From: Amoebidium appalachense | Taxonomy: Eukaryota; Ichthyosporea | DNA length: 64,000 bases | Assembly: GCA_963693365.1 (NCBI GenBank) | Contig: CAVNZM010000011.1 | Coordinates: 3,038,001 to 3,102,000, forward strand | Direction: 5' to 3' | Part shown: positions 38,503 to 64,000 of the stretch, piece after piece | Layout of the letters: every line of letters begins with the position of its first letter | Position numbering within the stretch: position 1 is the stretch's first letter | Position numbers and translations under genes: made by a program | The notes under the pieces: generated by a model | Seen by the model: only the letters and a program-made list of their open reading frames with translations | Told to the model about the DNA's origin: nothing | Databases searched by the model: none

Positions 38503-39693
38503 ATGGCTGGTTGCTATGCGATTTCTCCAAAACAGCTCTTTCGCTCCAAGGACGAATACAAACATCGTAAACCCAACCCACCCACACCTACGCCCGCTCT
38601 ACTCTTGTCGGATGGTACCAAGACCCCTGCCTATTCATCCGAAGGGAAAATGTCTGTCCTGGGACAAAGCAGCAGCTTTGGGAGCCTACCGAGCTTCCAC
38701 ATTGGGACATTTGGGTTTAACCACAACCCAAAGTCGAAGATCACGCGATCCGATACGGCGCTGCACATGCTTCCGCCAATCAGCATCGACTCTACATCTC
38801 CATATATGGAAAGGCCCCAAACAAAACGGTCCACGGCAGCCTTCATCCGTACGGTCACCGAATGTGCAAAGTCACTCCGACCCCAAAACAGGAAAACGAC
38901 AAGAATCCCAGAAACTACCACGAATGTTAACCCTCACTCGTATTTGTTCTCCGACGCAACACGCATGTCGAATGTGGAAAATCCGAATGTTCTTTTTGAT
39001 GTCGCAAGTTGCCTTGACGAACATCTAATCTACCCCATGGCCACACCCCCTCCGAAGAATGAAAGCAGCAACACTTCCTCCCCACCCCCAACATCCGAAA
39101 AAACGAACGAGCTATCCCGTGTTCTGTATGACCTGCATACCTTCCTATTACGGGAAAGTTGCGACGAGCTACTCGATTTCCTTACCCTCGTTCGGATATT
39201 TCACGAATTCCCGTCCTCGAAAATGGCGACCGAGATATTCCGTGATTTTTTGATCGAAGGTTCTCCCCGCCAGGTGAACCTCGACCATTCATTGGTTCAG
39301 GATGTCATCGATTTCATGATTTCTGGCCAATTGGATGCCTGCATTTTCGACATTTGCGCCGCGCGTGTTGTAGAATTGTTGCAGACCAACAGCCTCCCTA
39401 GGTTTTTGGCCGAAACCGCAGGTGCAGGCCGGGTGGACAGGCCCTCGAAATTGCAGACGAAAGGGGGGTTTATGCTGAATTTCTGGCGGGAGAAGCCAGG
39501 GAAGGGAGGGAACGCGAGTTGTGAGGCAGCCAGCCCGCACTTGACGAATGAGAAGAAGAATATTCAAGAATTGCAGCACGGAATTTCCGGTTTTACATTG
39601 CCGATGCAAAAGAAAAAAACGTGTTGTTCGCCTAATTTGGGCTGTGCTGGAACACAGGCTCAGCGTTTTTGTCTTTTCGCAATAGTTCTTTAA
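38503..39693 (+). CDS. RGS-domain protein, intronless
   Basis: One exon of 396 residues. The C-terminal half holds an RGS fold at about residues 204-304: LHTFLLRESCDELLDFLTLV, then FRDFLIEGSPRQVNLD, a DACIFDICAARVVELLQ helix and a closing LPRFLAE. RGS domains speed GTP hydrolysis by heterotrimeric G-alpha subunits at the plasma membrane, ending GPCR signals. The first 200 residues are Ser/Thr/Pro-rich and probably disordered. After the domain comes a basic KKKTCC motif and several more Cys, which could be palmitoylated; there is no CaaX box. The ATG at 38503 is the first in this frame (a TTG two codons earlier is not a credible start). Intronless and in repeat-poor DNA, unlike the PH-kinase-START and WD40 genes. 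Confidence 0.85.
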   Translation: MAGCYAISPKQLFRSKDEYKHRKPNPPTPTPALLLSDGTKTPAYSSEGKMSVLGQSSSFGSLPSFHIGTFGFNHNPKSKITRSDTALHMLPPISIDSTSPYMERPQTKRSTAAFIRTVTECAKSLRPQNRKTTRIPETTTNVNPHSYLFSDATRMSNVENPNVLFDVASCLDEHLIYPMATPPPKNESSNTSSPPPTSEKTNELSRVLYDLHTFLLRESCDELLDFLTLVRIFHEFPSSKMATEIFRDFLIEGSPRQVNLDHSLVQDVIDFMISGQLDACIFDICAARVVELLQTNSLPRFLAETAGAGRVDRPSKLQTKGGFMLNFWREKPGKGGNASCEAASPHLTNEKKNIQELQHGISGFTLPMQKKKTCCSPNLGCAGTQAQRFCLFAIVL

Positions 39694-43519
<3,826 letters not shown>

Positions 43520-44398
43520 TCATGCCAACAATCTCCTTTGGGCCAGTGCAGGCACCCTGTCATAGTACCTCTCGAGCGCATGCTTGCTTGCACCCCTCAG
43601 CTTCTTATTGGCCACGCCACCAATCCCAAATGCGGGGAATATTCTTCCCATCCTCGCAAACATCGTCTTTGTGTATTCCGCACGCAAAAACCCCGCTCTC
43701 TGACTGAAATTTGACGACGGGTTATTGTAGAGATCCAACCCAATCAGATGGAAGGGGGTGGAGAAAACTTGGAGGGCACACGGAGTGATTAGCTGAGCAA
43801 CCACATCGCCAGTAGATTTGCTCAAATTCCAATCTCTCTGCAATCTTGCCGATACGACTGGGGGGATCGTGAAGCTTGCTGCAATCGTTATCGAATCGCG
43901 GAACGCAAAAAGTCCGTACGACAATTTCGGAAACGGGCGTGGATCACCTTTTCCAAACATGCGGGCAAACGCCTTGTCTTTCATGATCGAGAGCGTGATA
44001 TTTGCCGAGGATGAACCGACGAATTTGGGAAACGCCGAAGGCTGCCCCTTGCGATTCCACATGCTCTCGACCGAATTAGCGACAATGTAGGTGCCCCCAT
44101 AGACCCCCCAAATCATCAAAAATGAAGGTTGGCGGAAGAAGTACGACGGCCGTTTAAGGAGGGTTAGAAGGCCCGACTTTAACCCTTCCATGAGTGGTTG
44201 TGTGCCGCTTGCATTAGCAATAATCGACTTATCAACAATCGAAACGAGGGGGGCAACCAACCCAGCAGCGACAATTGCAGACAGCCATTCGGAGGTGTAG
44301 TGGGCACAAGCCGGAATGGTGGGTGTGCCTTCTGTTAGTGGTGGTGCAGTGGGATGTGTATGTGAGTGGTGTGTGTGTGAAAGCGTGAGTTGGGCCAT
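43520..44398 (-). CDS. conserved multi-pass membrane protein, probably mitochondrial, function unknown
   Basis: A single exon of 292 residues read on the minus strand from the ATG at 44398. After a His/Thr/Pro-rich start (1-35) come hydrophobic segments near 38-55 (SEWLSAIVAAGLVAPLVSI), 95-110 (FLMIWGVYGGTYIVANSVE), 165-185 (YGLFAFRDSITIAASFTIPP) and around 205-225. Characteristic strings are IVDKSIIANASG and KLSYGLFAFRDS. I recall similar proteins of unknown function, with carrier-like spacing, from fungi and other protists. The mitochondrial location is inferred from that resemblance, not from a clear presequence. No catalytic motif is visible. The minus-strand start context is CAAAAATGGCC. 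Intronless, in repeat-poor DNA. Confidence 0.8.
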   Translation of the reverse strand: MAQLTLSHTHHSHTHPTAPPLTEGTPTIPACAHYTSEWLSAIVAAGLVAPLVSIVDKSIIANASGTQPLMEGLKSGLLTLLKRPSYFFRQPSFLMIWGVYGGTYIVANSVESMWNRKGQPSAFPKFVGSSSANITLSIMKDKAFARMFGKGDPRPFPKLSYGLFAFRDSITIAASFTIPPVVSARLQRDWNLSKSTGDVVAQLITPCALQVFSTPFHLIGLDLYNNPSSNFSQRAGFLRAEYTKTMFARMGRIFPAFGIGGVANKKLRGASKHALERYYDRVPALAQRRLLA

Positions 44399-46889
44399 TT
44401 TTGCTTGCTGTTATAGCCTGAGTGGCGACCTGATTCCGTGAACTGTTCTAATAAGTAACTTATTAGTGCAAGCTCTGCCGTTCAAAAAAGGGCTCATGTC
44501 CTGCCTCTCTGAGACAGCTGCAATGCATAATATTCCTGGTTGGTATGAATTGAAAGAGTTTCGCGGCCCCAATTCGCCTACCGTAGTTTCCATAACTACA
44601 CACTACCTAATACTAATCATAATCATGATGATAACTAACTCTAGGTATAATTCCACAGCCCCTTTCCCTGGTGGGTCGGCTTTGGAAACGTTCAGTTCAA
44701 GTTTGAAGAATGCACACATGTGACTTGAAGTTGTCATGTGTACACGCCTATTACGCATAATGGGGGTCTGGTACGTCCGCGCATAAGGTCCCCAGTGTAC
44801 AGGAATGTGGGTAAAGACTTATCAAAAAACATGAGAAATACGGATATTTATTACAATCTCGATCAACGTTTTTTGCCTAATAAGTGATATAGGTGAGAGA
44901 ACAGAAATCTTTTTATGTTATGCACTACGGGAAAAGTAGCAGCCATCTTTCTTATAAACAATCTTATAAATGGATCGTATTGAAATCTTATAAATGAAAT
45001 CGTCACAATGATTGATCGTATTGACCGATGATAGTGTTCACGGTGGAGGAGTGCAAATGCTTTCTGTGACACCCTAGACATTCCCACTTCCGGGGGCCAG
45101 TACTTAAAATAAACAATCAGTTTTTTTAAAAAAAAAGCAAAAAGATAAACTGGTTTGCTTTTAGATAAAATATTGATGATATTTTCTCTTCAACAAACAC
45201 CTTTAACCTCTCTTCGTATCTATTCGGATTTGTATACAGAGAATGTAAATTAGAATTTGCCACACTCTGTTTTAGAATATGGTCCAAAGATCCGCCACTC
45301 GTGCATTTTTAAAAATAACCATATCGAGAATAGTCCCATCTGATTGGCTTACATAATCCATAAACTAGGAGTCTAATTAGTAGTCAACTCAATCTATACA
45401 TAGCTATGGCAATTATCATTTTATGTAGCTAGGGCCAGAGTACGTAATCAGAAAAGTATTCATGAGAAATTGTGCGCAAAACAAGAATATGAAGGTTTGA
45501 TGTTACAGAATATGGAGCAATCATGGCATAAATAACAGGTTCTATACCATACGTACAATCCAACTTACCCAAAAGCACGGTACGACTGGACCTGATTCAG
45601 GTTCTGCGCGCGAATTGCGGCGCGATTTCCGATTCGAAATTGTCCAGCCAATCGAATCACGCTTAGTGAGGCGGGGCAAATCAACTCGATCGTATCACGA
45701 CCCGGACGCCGTGACCGTGATAGTACATGATTTTCCTAATTTTTGTGCATGTACATAATTTGCTGAGTATTACTGTGCTGCGGATGTATATTGTTATGAT
45801 GCGTCTGAATTATTTTTATTACTGATATACTTGTGACCATAGTATTGAAATAGCGCGGCGGCCGCGCGCCCGCGGTGCCGGGCCGGGACGGTATTTACGC
45901 ACATAGTGATGAGTCATCATCAATCCTGACTCAGGAGTCAGAATTCGGTCGGTGCACGTGATGCGTATAGCTATAGCACGTGACCATGCACGGTGGGGGC
46001 CCACGTGGGGCCGTCGGTGGGGGGCATTGAGCCTGGCTAAGTGTTTGTAACTTTATGGATGTAGCGTGAACCCGTTGCATATTATTATGCAATGCATAAC
46101 GTGCGTGTGCGTGTCGATTTTGAGGACGGCACATGCACATGTATGCAGATCTCGAGATCTGTGACGTGTCGTGACCCATGGCCATTTTGGATGTGTGTCT
46201 GAGTACACGTGTGTGTACACATGCGTGTCTGTCGGTGTGTGTGTGTGTGTGTGTGTGTGTGCAGCGTGTGCGTGCGTGCGTGCGTGTGTGTGTTGTGCGC
46301 GCACGCGCGCGTGTTGTGTGTGTGCGTGTGTTTGTGTATGGCGAGAGTATTGATTGATGTCACAGCGTTTCATTAGTCACTGTGGGAGAACGGCAGAGAA
46401 CAATCAATTTGAAATTTGGTATTATTTCTCGTCACCTCTGGCCCAAATTTCGAAAAAGCCGTTCATGAATTCACCATACACACAAAACACAAGCCATCCC
46501 GTAAAGTTTCAAACCACTTACTTCATGTTCAAGTTCTATATATTACGCATGCACAACCACCACTATTATGTGTGGCAATATCACACACGGTAACGGATCC
46601 GAATGTTGGACTGATACTTGGTTTTTACACTGATTTTTTCTTACGGCATATGAAAAGAAACGAACACACACACAGAATCACACACGCACACGCGCAAACA
46701 CAGACACACGGGCACAGACACAGACACACACAAACGTGTGCACATCGATGCCTAATATTGGGAGTGTCCCAGGGACCCCCCCCCCCCCTTCCCTTTTTGT
46801 TTTGTTTGTTTGTGTGTGTGTGTGTGTGTCTGGTGTGTGTGGTGTTGGTGGTGGTGGCGGAGGAGGAGGAGGTGGTGGTGGTGGGGGGG

Positions 46890-46923
<34 letters not shown>

Positions 46924-47306
46924 CAACTTCATCGAAAAAATTCCTTCTACAATTGTCTTGATACGCATGTACCTAATAAAAGCGCTTAGGGGATATGCCG
47001 AGCACAACCCCCCATGCCTGAGGCCGACTTTCTCCCTGCCTCAAGTGTTTATTTATGCGTAAAATCCAAATCCATCTCGATCTCGACCAGTGGCAAAAAA
47101 CCACGAATTATTTCTTGTCTTAAATACTAAACCCGCCAAAACTTGTCTGAATCCAGTCATTCAAAAGGGAAAATCGCGTACATATGAGAGTCTGTGGGTG
47201 CAAACATATTACAAGTGTTTCTATTTGCCTACTCGTAGCCGTAGAGGTGCATCTGCCTACGTAGGGGAACAAAGTGCACACTTGTGCCCATGTTTGTGCA
47301 TGCGCG

Positions 47307-47381
<75 letters not shown>

Positions 47382-47425
47382 TTTGTGTGTGTGTGCGCGC
47401 ACATACATTATGTTCGTGCTTGTGC

Positions 47426-47485
<60 letters not shown>

Positions 47486-48264
47486 GCGCGCGCACGTGTG
47501 TCTCTGCACGTGCGCGCTGCGCACGCGAAAGCTTTTGGCACACTCACTGACTACCTCTGACATGCAACTTTTTTTCAGTCTTGAATTGAGCCCCCCCCCC
47601 CCCCCTCCCCCCCCCCCCCCCCCCCCCCCCCTCCCCCGCTCGCCTCCCTCCTCCCCTTCTCCCCCGAACAAAAGTACACACACACACTCACATCCAGCAA
47701 AGCAAGGTGCTGAAGTGAAGAGTCCTTATCATTATTTCAAGATACATACCAATCAATCCCTGGAAGTGAAACTGAACGTGGTACATGCGGCCGAAATCAA
47801 TTGTCTTCAGGGAACAGGGGCTTAGTTTCGTCATACCACCAAATCCCCACCAAGCCATCGTCTCCACAACTGCATCAAACAGGGGCACGATCAGTTTTCT
47901 TTGTGTGTGTGTGTGTGTTGGGAGGGGGGGGGGGAGGGGGAGGGAGGGGGGGCAGGAGGGGAAGAGGGAGACGGAAGAGAGAGAGATTGGAAGGGAGGAG
48001 AAGGGGAGAGGGGCGGGGAGAGGGAGAGAGGGGGTGGTGGTGGGGGCCGGGGGGAGTGAGAGAGGTGGAGGCAGGGGGAAGAGAGGGAGGGGAGGAACAG
48101 GAGAGACAGAGACAGAGACAGAATGAGAGACAGAGAGAAACGGGGGGGGAGGGAGGGGGAGGCGGGAGCAAGAGAGTCTCAGGAGAGAGAGGAGGAGGGA
48201 GCGAGAGAGAGGGGGAGGGAGGGGGGGAGGAACAGAGAGGGGGGGGGGGGGGGGGGGGGACACG

Positions 48265-48357
<93 letters not shown>

Positions 48358-48454
48358 GGAGAGGGAGAAAGAGAGAGAGACACAGAAACAAAGACAGAGA
48401 GAGGCAGAAGCGACTGTTTTTTTTTTTTGTTTTTTTTTTTTTAGGGGGAGGGAT

Positions 48455-48488
<34 letters not shown>

Positions 48489-48948
48489 ATTTGCAAAGGC
48501 GATTTGAACATGCATGAATTGCTTTAGGGAAATAAGGGACAGTCAAGGTGCCCGGGCTCCCTAACGGTTGCCCCTAACTCACACATTTCCCTTTCTATTC
48601 TGGTACAACTACCACGCAACCCCCCCCCCCCCCCCCCTTCTCTGCCCAAAAACACTCCTCAGGACCGCCTATCCCCACTCCCCAAACTAGGCCTATACAC
48701 ATGCACATCCACATGCACATGCACACGTTCAGACACAAACACACATAAACACACGTACACACACACACACACACACGTACACACGCACACAGTGTGCATG
48801 TACACAGATGGGTGTGGCCTAACATGACTATGTACCACCACAAGACACCAGGAGCTCATAGTCTATAAAGTTTTATGCAGCAGACACACCACAACCACCA
48901 TACACCCCATTTATGTTTTCCTTTCCTTTTATATTTCCCTTCCAACTC
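44399..48948. other. intergenic; repeat-poor then repeat-rich, no gene seen
   Basis: 44399-46200 is plain DNA with an inverted CCAAT (near 45341), a GC-rich CpG patch at 45853-45890 and a perfect 16-bp palindrome at 46146-46161. From 46230 there are (GT)n runs (46233-46260, 47311-47374, 47430-47480), G tracts at 46891-46922 and C tracts near 47591-47635, then GA-rich DNA at 47920-48420. A last exon of the WD40 gene might hide at 48600-48900, but none is convincing. Confidence 0.5.
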
Positions 48949-62154
<13,206 letters not shown>

Positions 62155-62200
62155 GTTCACGGGGCAAGGGGGGGGGGGGGAAGGGGAAGGAGGGAGGGAG

Positions 62201-62237
<37 letters not shown>

Positions 62238-63497
62238 GGGGGGGGGGGGGGGGGGGGGGGGGGAGGGGTCGAAGAGGGCCTATTGGGGAGTGGCCAAGGG
62301 GTGATGTCACTGTGCCATCACGATCTGGAGAGTCTTTCAACGAATCAAACGAGTAATAAGTAACCGTCGGAAAAAAAAGAACACAAACAGGAACAGGGTA
62401 TGTACGTTAAGGGCAGAAAAACAAAAAGATAATTAAATGCAATTGCAAGTGACTATGTAATAACAAGTGACCCGTACAGTGTACAGTAGTTCAAGTCTGA
62501 CCAGCGCGCAACTTGAACTTTCGCGCCGGGTAGCTATAGAGCCTGGGATGTTTCATCATGTTTGCGCAACCGACGACGCGAGACAGAAATTACCCTCCTC
62601 CAAAATTGCTATATGTGGGTTTAAGTCTGCAGGAAGCCATTCGCGTGCGTTTACAACGCACCATATTTAGGGCGCTCAAAACAAAGGAATGTGTGGAACG
62701 TGTGGCTCAACGTGCACACTTGTTTGCGTAGGAATACTGTACAAGTGCCTTTTTTAATATATAAATAGCAATTCAGCGATTAAATATGTTGAAATGTAAG
62801 TGATATGTATTCTTTTGGCTTCTATATGTCTTAGAGCTTAGTACTTGTGGCAAAGTCTCATCAGAATCTATCAACATGTGCTGGAATGTGTTCATGTCCT
62901 CTCTTTGATTCGGACTGCTGATTGGCCGACAACCTGTTAGGCCCACTCAAGCCCAAAAGTAAAAGCATAAGCCAATTGTATTAGCTCAGCAAGCAGTAGC
63001 CAGAGATAAGAATAATTTTACTCATTAAACTAATGTATATTGTTTGTTATTTGTTTTATCTGGGGTAAGTTAACTAAATTACCCATGTGGCCGCCGCAAC
63101 TGAATTCGTCATTGTGACCCCAAAATACCATCTAGAACCACAGGATTTAATTTGCTGTAGATCATGGGCAGTAAAGTTCATATGTTTTCCAGGCAATAGC
63201 TGATTGGCTTCTGACCTGGTCCCCCGTTTGTTTAGCCGATATAAAGCTGTCGGATACCATTCCTGGGCCAACAGTCCCTACGTTTCGATTCCTTAGTAGT
63301 ACGCATGGTCTTTCGGTCCGTTCGCTCTTTCGAATAGAACCATAGACACCACGTCTTTGAACTTGAGCTTAATACTGATTCTGTTGTCCACCATCAGTAA
63401 CAAGTTCATTTTTTAGCCAAACCCACACACACCAACGCCTCAACACACCATTCAAAAACACCCATTACACCTCAGAGCTTACGTAGCCAGCTAGAAA
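62155..63497. promoter_or_regulatory. divergent promoter region, WD40 gene and lectin-like gene
   Basis: G/GT-rich DNA to about 62265, then repeat-poor. For the plus gene there is an inverted CCAAT (ATTGG at 63203-63207) 33 bases before TATAAAG at 63240-63246, and another ATTGG at 62931. TATA-like AATATATAAATAG near 62756 could serve either strand. No coding sequence was recognised. Confidence 0.5.
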
Positions 63498-64000
63498 ATG
63501 CGCCTCACAGCCACGGGCGCTATTTTGGCGGCCGTCATTGGCCTTTCTTCGTCTGTGACCACCATGTACATTGACCCTGACACATGGCAGTTCAGAGGCA
63601 GTTTAAGCAACAATAACGCCGCGTGTGTGGCAAACCCCAGCGGGAGTAACATCAATGCCCAGAGCTGCCAGGATATCAACACACAGCGGTGGATGACAGG
63701 GTACAGGGTATCCAACCCCACCAGTAACTCAGTTGGGTATATCGTGAACTTCCGCACAGACAACAACCACCTGTGTCTCACTGCTCCTGACCCCACAACC
63801 AGTACTATTAGCGACGTCCTGGGTGTGGCCATTACCCTGGAGACGTGCTCCGGAGATGACCCAACGACAAACGTGAACGAAGCAGACAGGCAGTTGTGGG
63901 ACCTGCAAAGCAATGTGCCGGGGCTTGGCACAAACCTTGTTCCGCTCATGACCATCAAGCTTAATGATGGCAACACCTACTGTGCCGACATATGCACAGC
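63498..64000 (+). CDS. secreted ricin-B-type lectin-like protein, 3'-partial
   Basis: Open from the ATG at 63498 to the window end (167 complete codons, no stop). Residues 1-22 form a signal peptide (basic start, hydrophobic AAVIGL core, small residues before the likely cut), so the product should be exported. The rest shows the beta-trefoil lectin pattern: QRW at 63-65 and QLW at 132-134 (QxW motifs), HLCLTAP at 91-97, and VAITLETC ending at Cys117. Six cysteines (43, 57, 93, 117, 162, 166) suggest disulfides. Ricin-B-type domains bind sugars; nothing here indicates a toxic catalytic chain. TATA and CCAAT elements lie 250-300 bases upstream. The C-terminal part, and whether an enzyme domain follows, lie outside the window. 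Confidence 0.75.
   Translation, partial: MRLTATGAILAAVIGLSSSVTTMYIDPDTWQFRGSLSNNNAACVANPSGSNINAQSCQDINTQRWMTGYRVSNPTSNSVGYIVNFRTDNNHLCLTAPDPTTSTISDVLGVAITLETCSGDDPTTNVNEADRQLWDLQSNVPGLGTNLVPLMTIKLNDGNTYCADICT

Noticed and set aside
47688-47860. Possible final exon of the WD40 gene
   Set aside because: The minus-strand frame here has no WD40 pattern and no phase-compatible acceptor joining the exon at 48953.

Overview
Organism and style. The window is nuclear DNA of a eukaryote, most likely a unicellular one. Several genes are cut into many short exons by GT-AG introns whose reading phases fit exactly. The gene content is eukaryotic signalling: two Ser/Thr kinases, a START lipid-binding domain, an RGS domain and a LisH/CTLH/WD40 protein. 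The DNA is saturated with (CA)n/(GT)n microsatellites and long pure C or G tracts. A protist close to animals and fungi, such as an ichthyosporean, would fit. That is a guess from gene content and intron style, not something the sequence proves.

Layout. (1) 1-4846, plus: 3' part of a FUSC/aromatic-acid-exporter-type membrane protein, five exons. (2) 4847-11233: no gene established; repeat-rich to about 9100, including a 186-bp tandem duplication, then plainer DNA with TATA and CCAAT motifs. (3) 11234-12229, plus: intronless CAMK/SNF1-type kinase. (4) 12230-15437: no gene seen. (5) 15438-33734, plus: a 27-exon gene that I reconstruct as PH-like, Ser/Thr kinase and START domains in one protein of about 757 residues. 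(6) 33735-38502: repeats, including a large (CT)n block. (7) 38503-39693, plus: intronless RGS-domain protein. (8) 39694-43519: repeats, including a 106-nt pure G run. (9) 43520-44398, minus: intronless conserved membrane protein. (10) 44399-48948: no gene seen. (11) 48949-62154, minus: 18-exon LisH-CTLH-WD40 protein, about 504 residues. (12) 62155-63497: divergent promoter region. (13) 63498 to the window end, plus: start of a secreted ricin-B-type lectin-like protein.

How it hangs together. No operon-like organisation is visible. Kinases, RGS and PH/START domains point to membrane and G-protein signalling, but no shared pathway can be shown. The most striking features are the PH-kinase-START architecture (with DFN instead of DFG) and the intron structure. 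On both strands, introns often begin with a sense-strand C tract right after the 5' splice site, and many end with a (CA)n repeat that runs straight into the AG of the 3' splice site. CCAATCA (NF-Y-type) words are frequent throughout and cluster sevenfold inside one coding exon.

Limits. Exons were assigned by eye from reading frame, phase and splice consensus. Homopolymer lengths may be assembly-dependent. No database search was possible.
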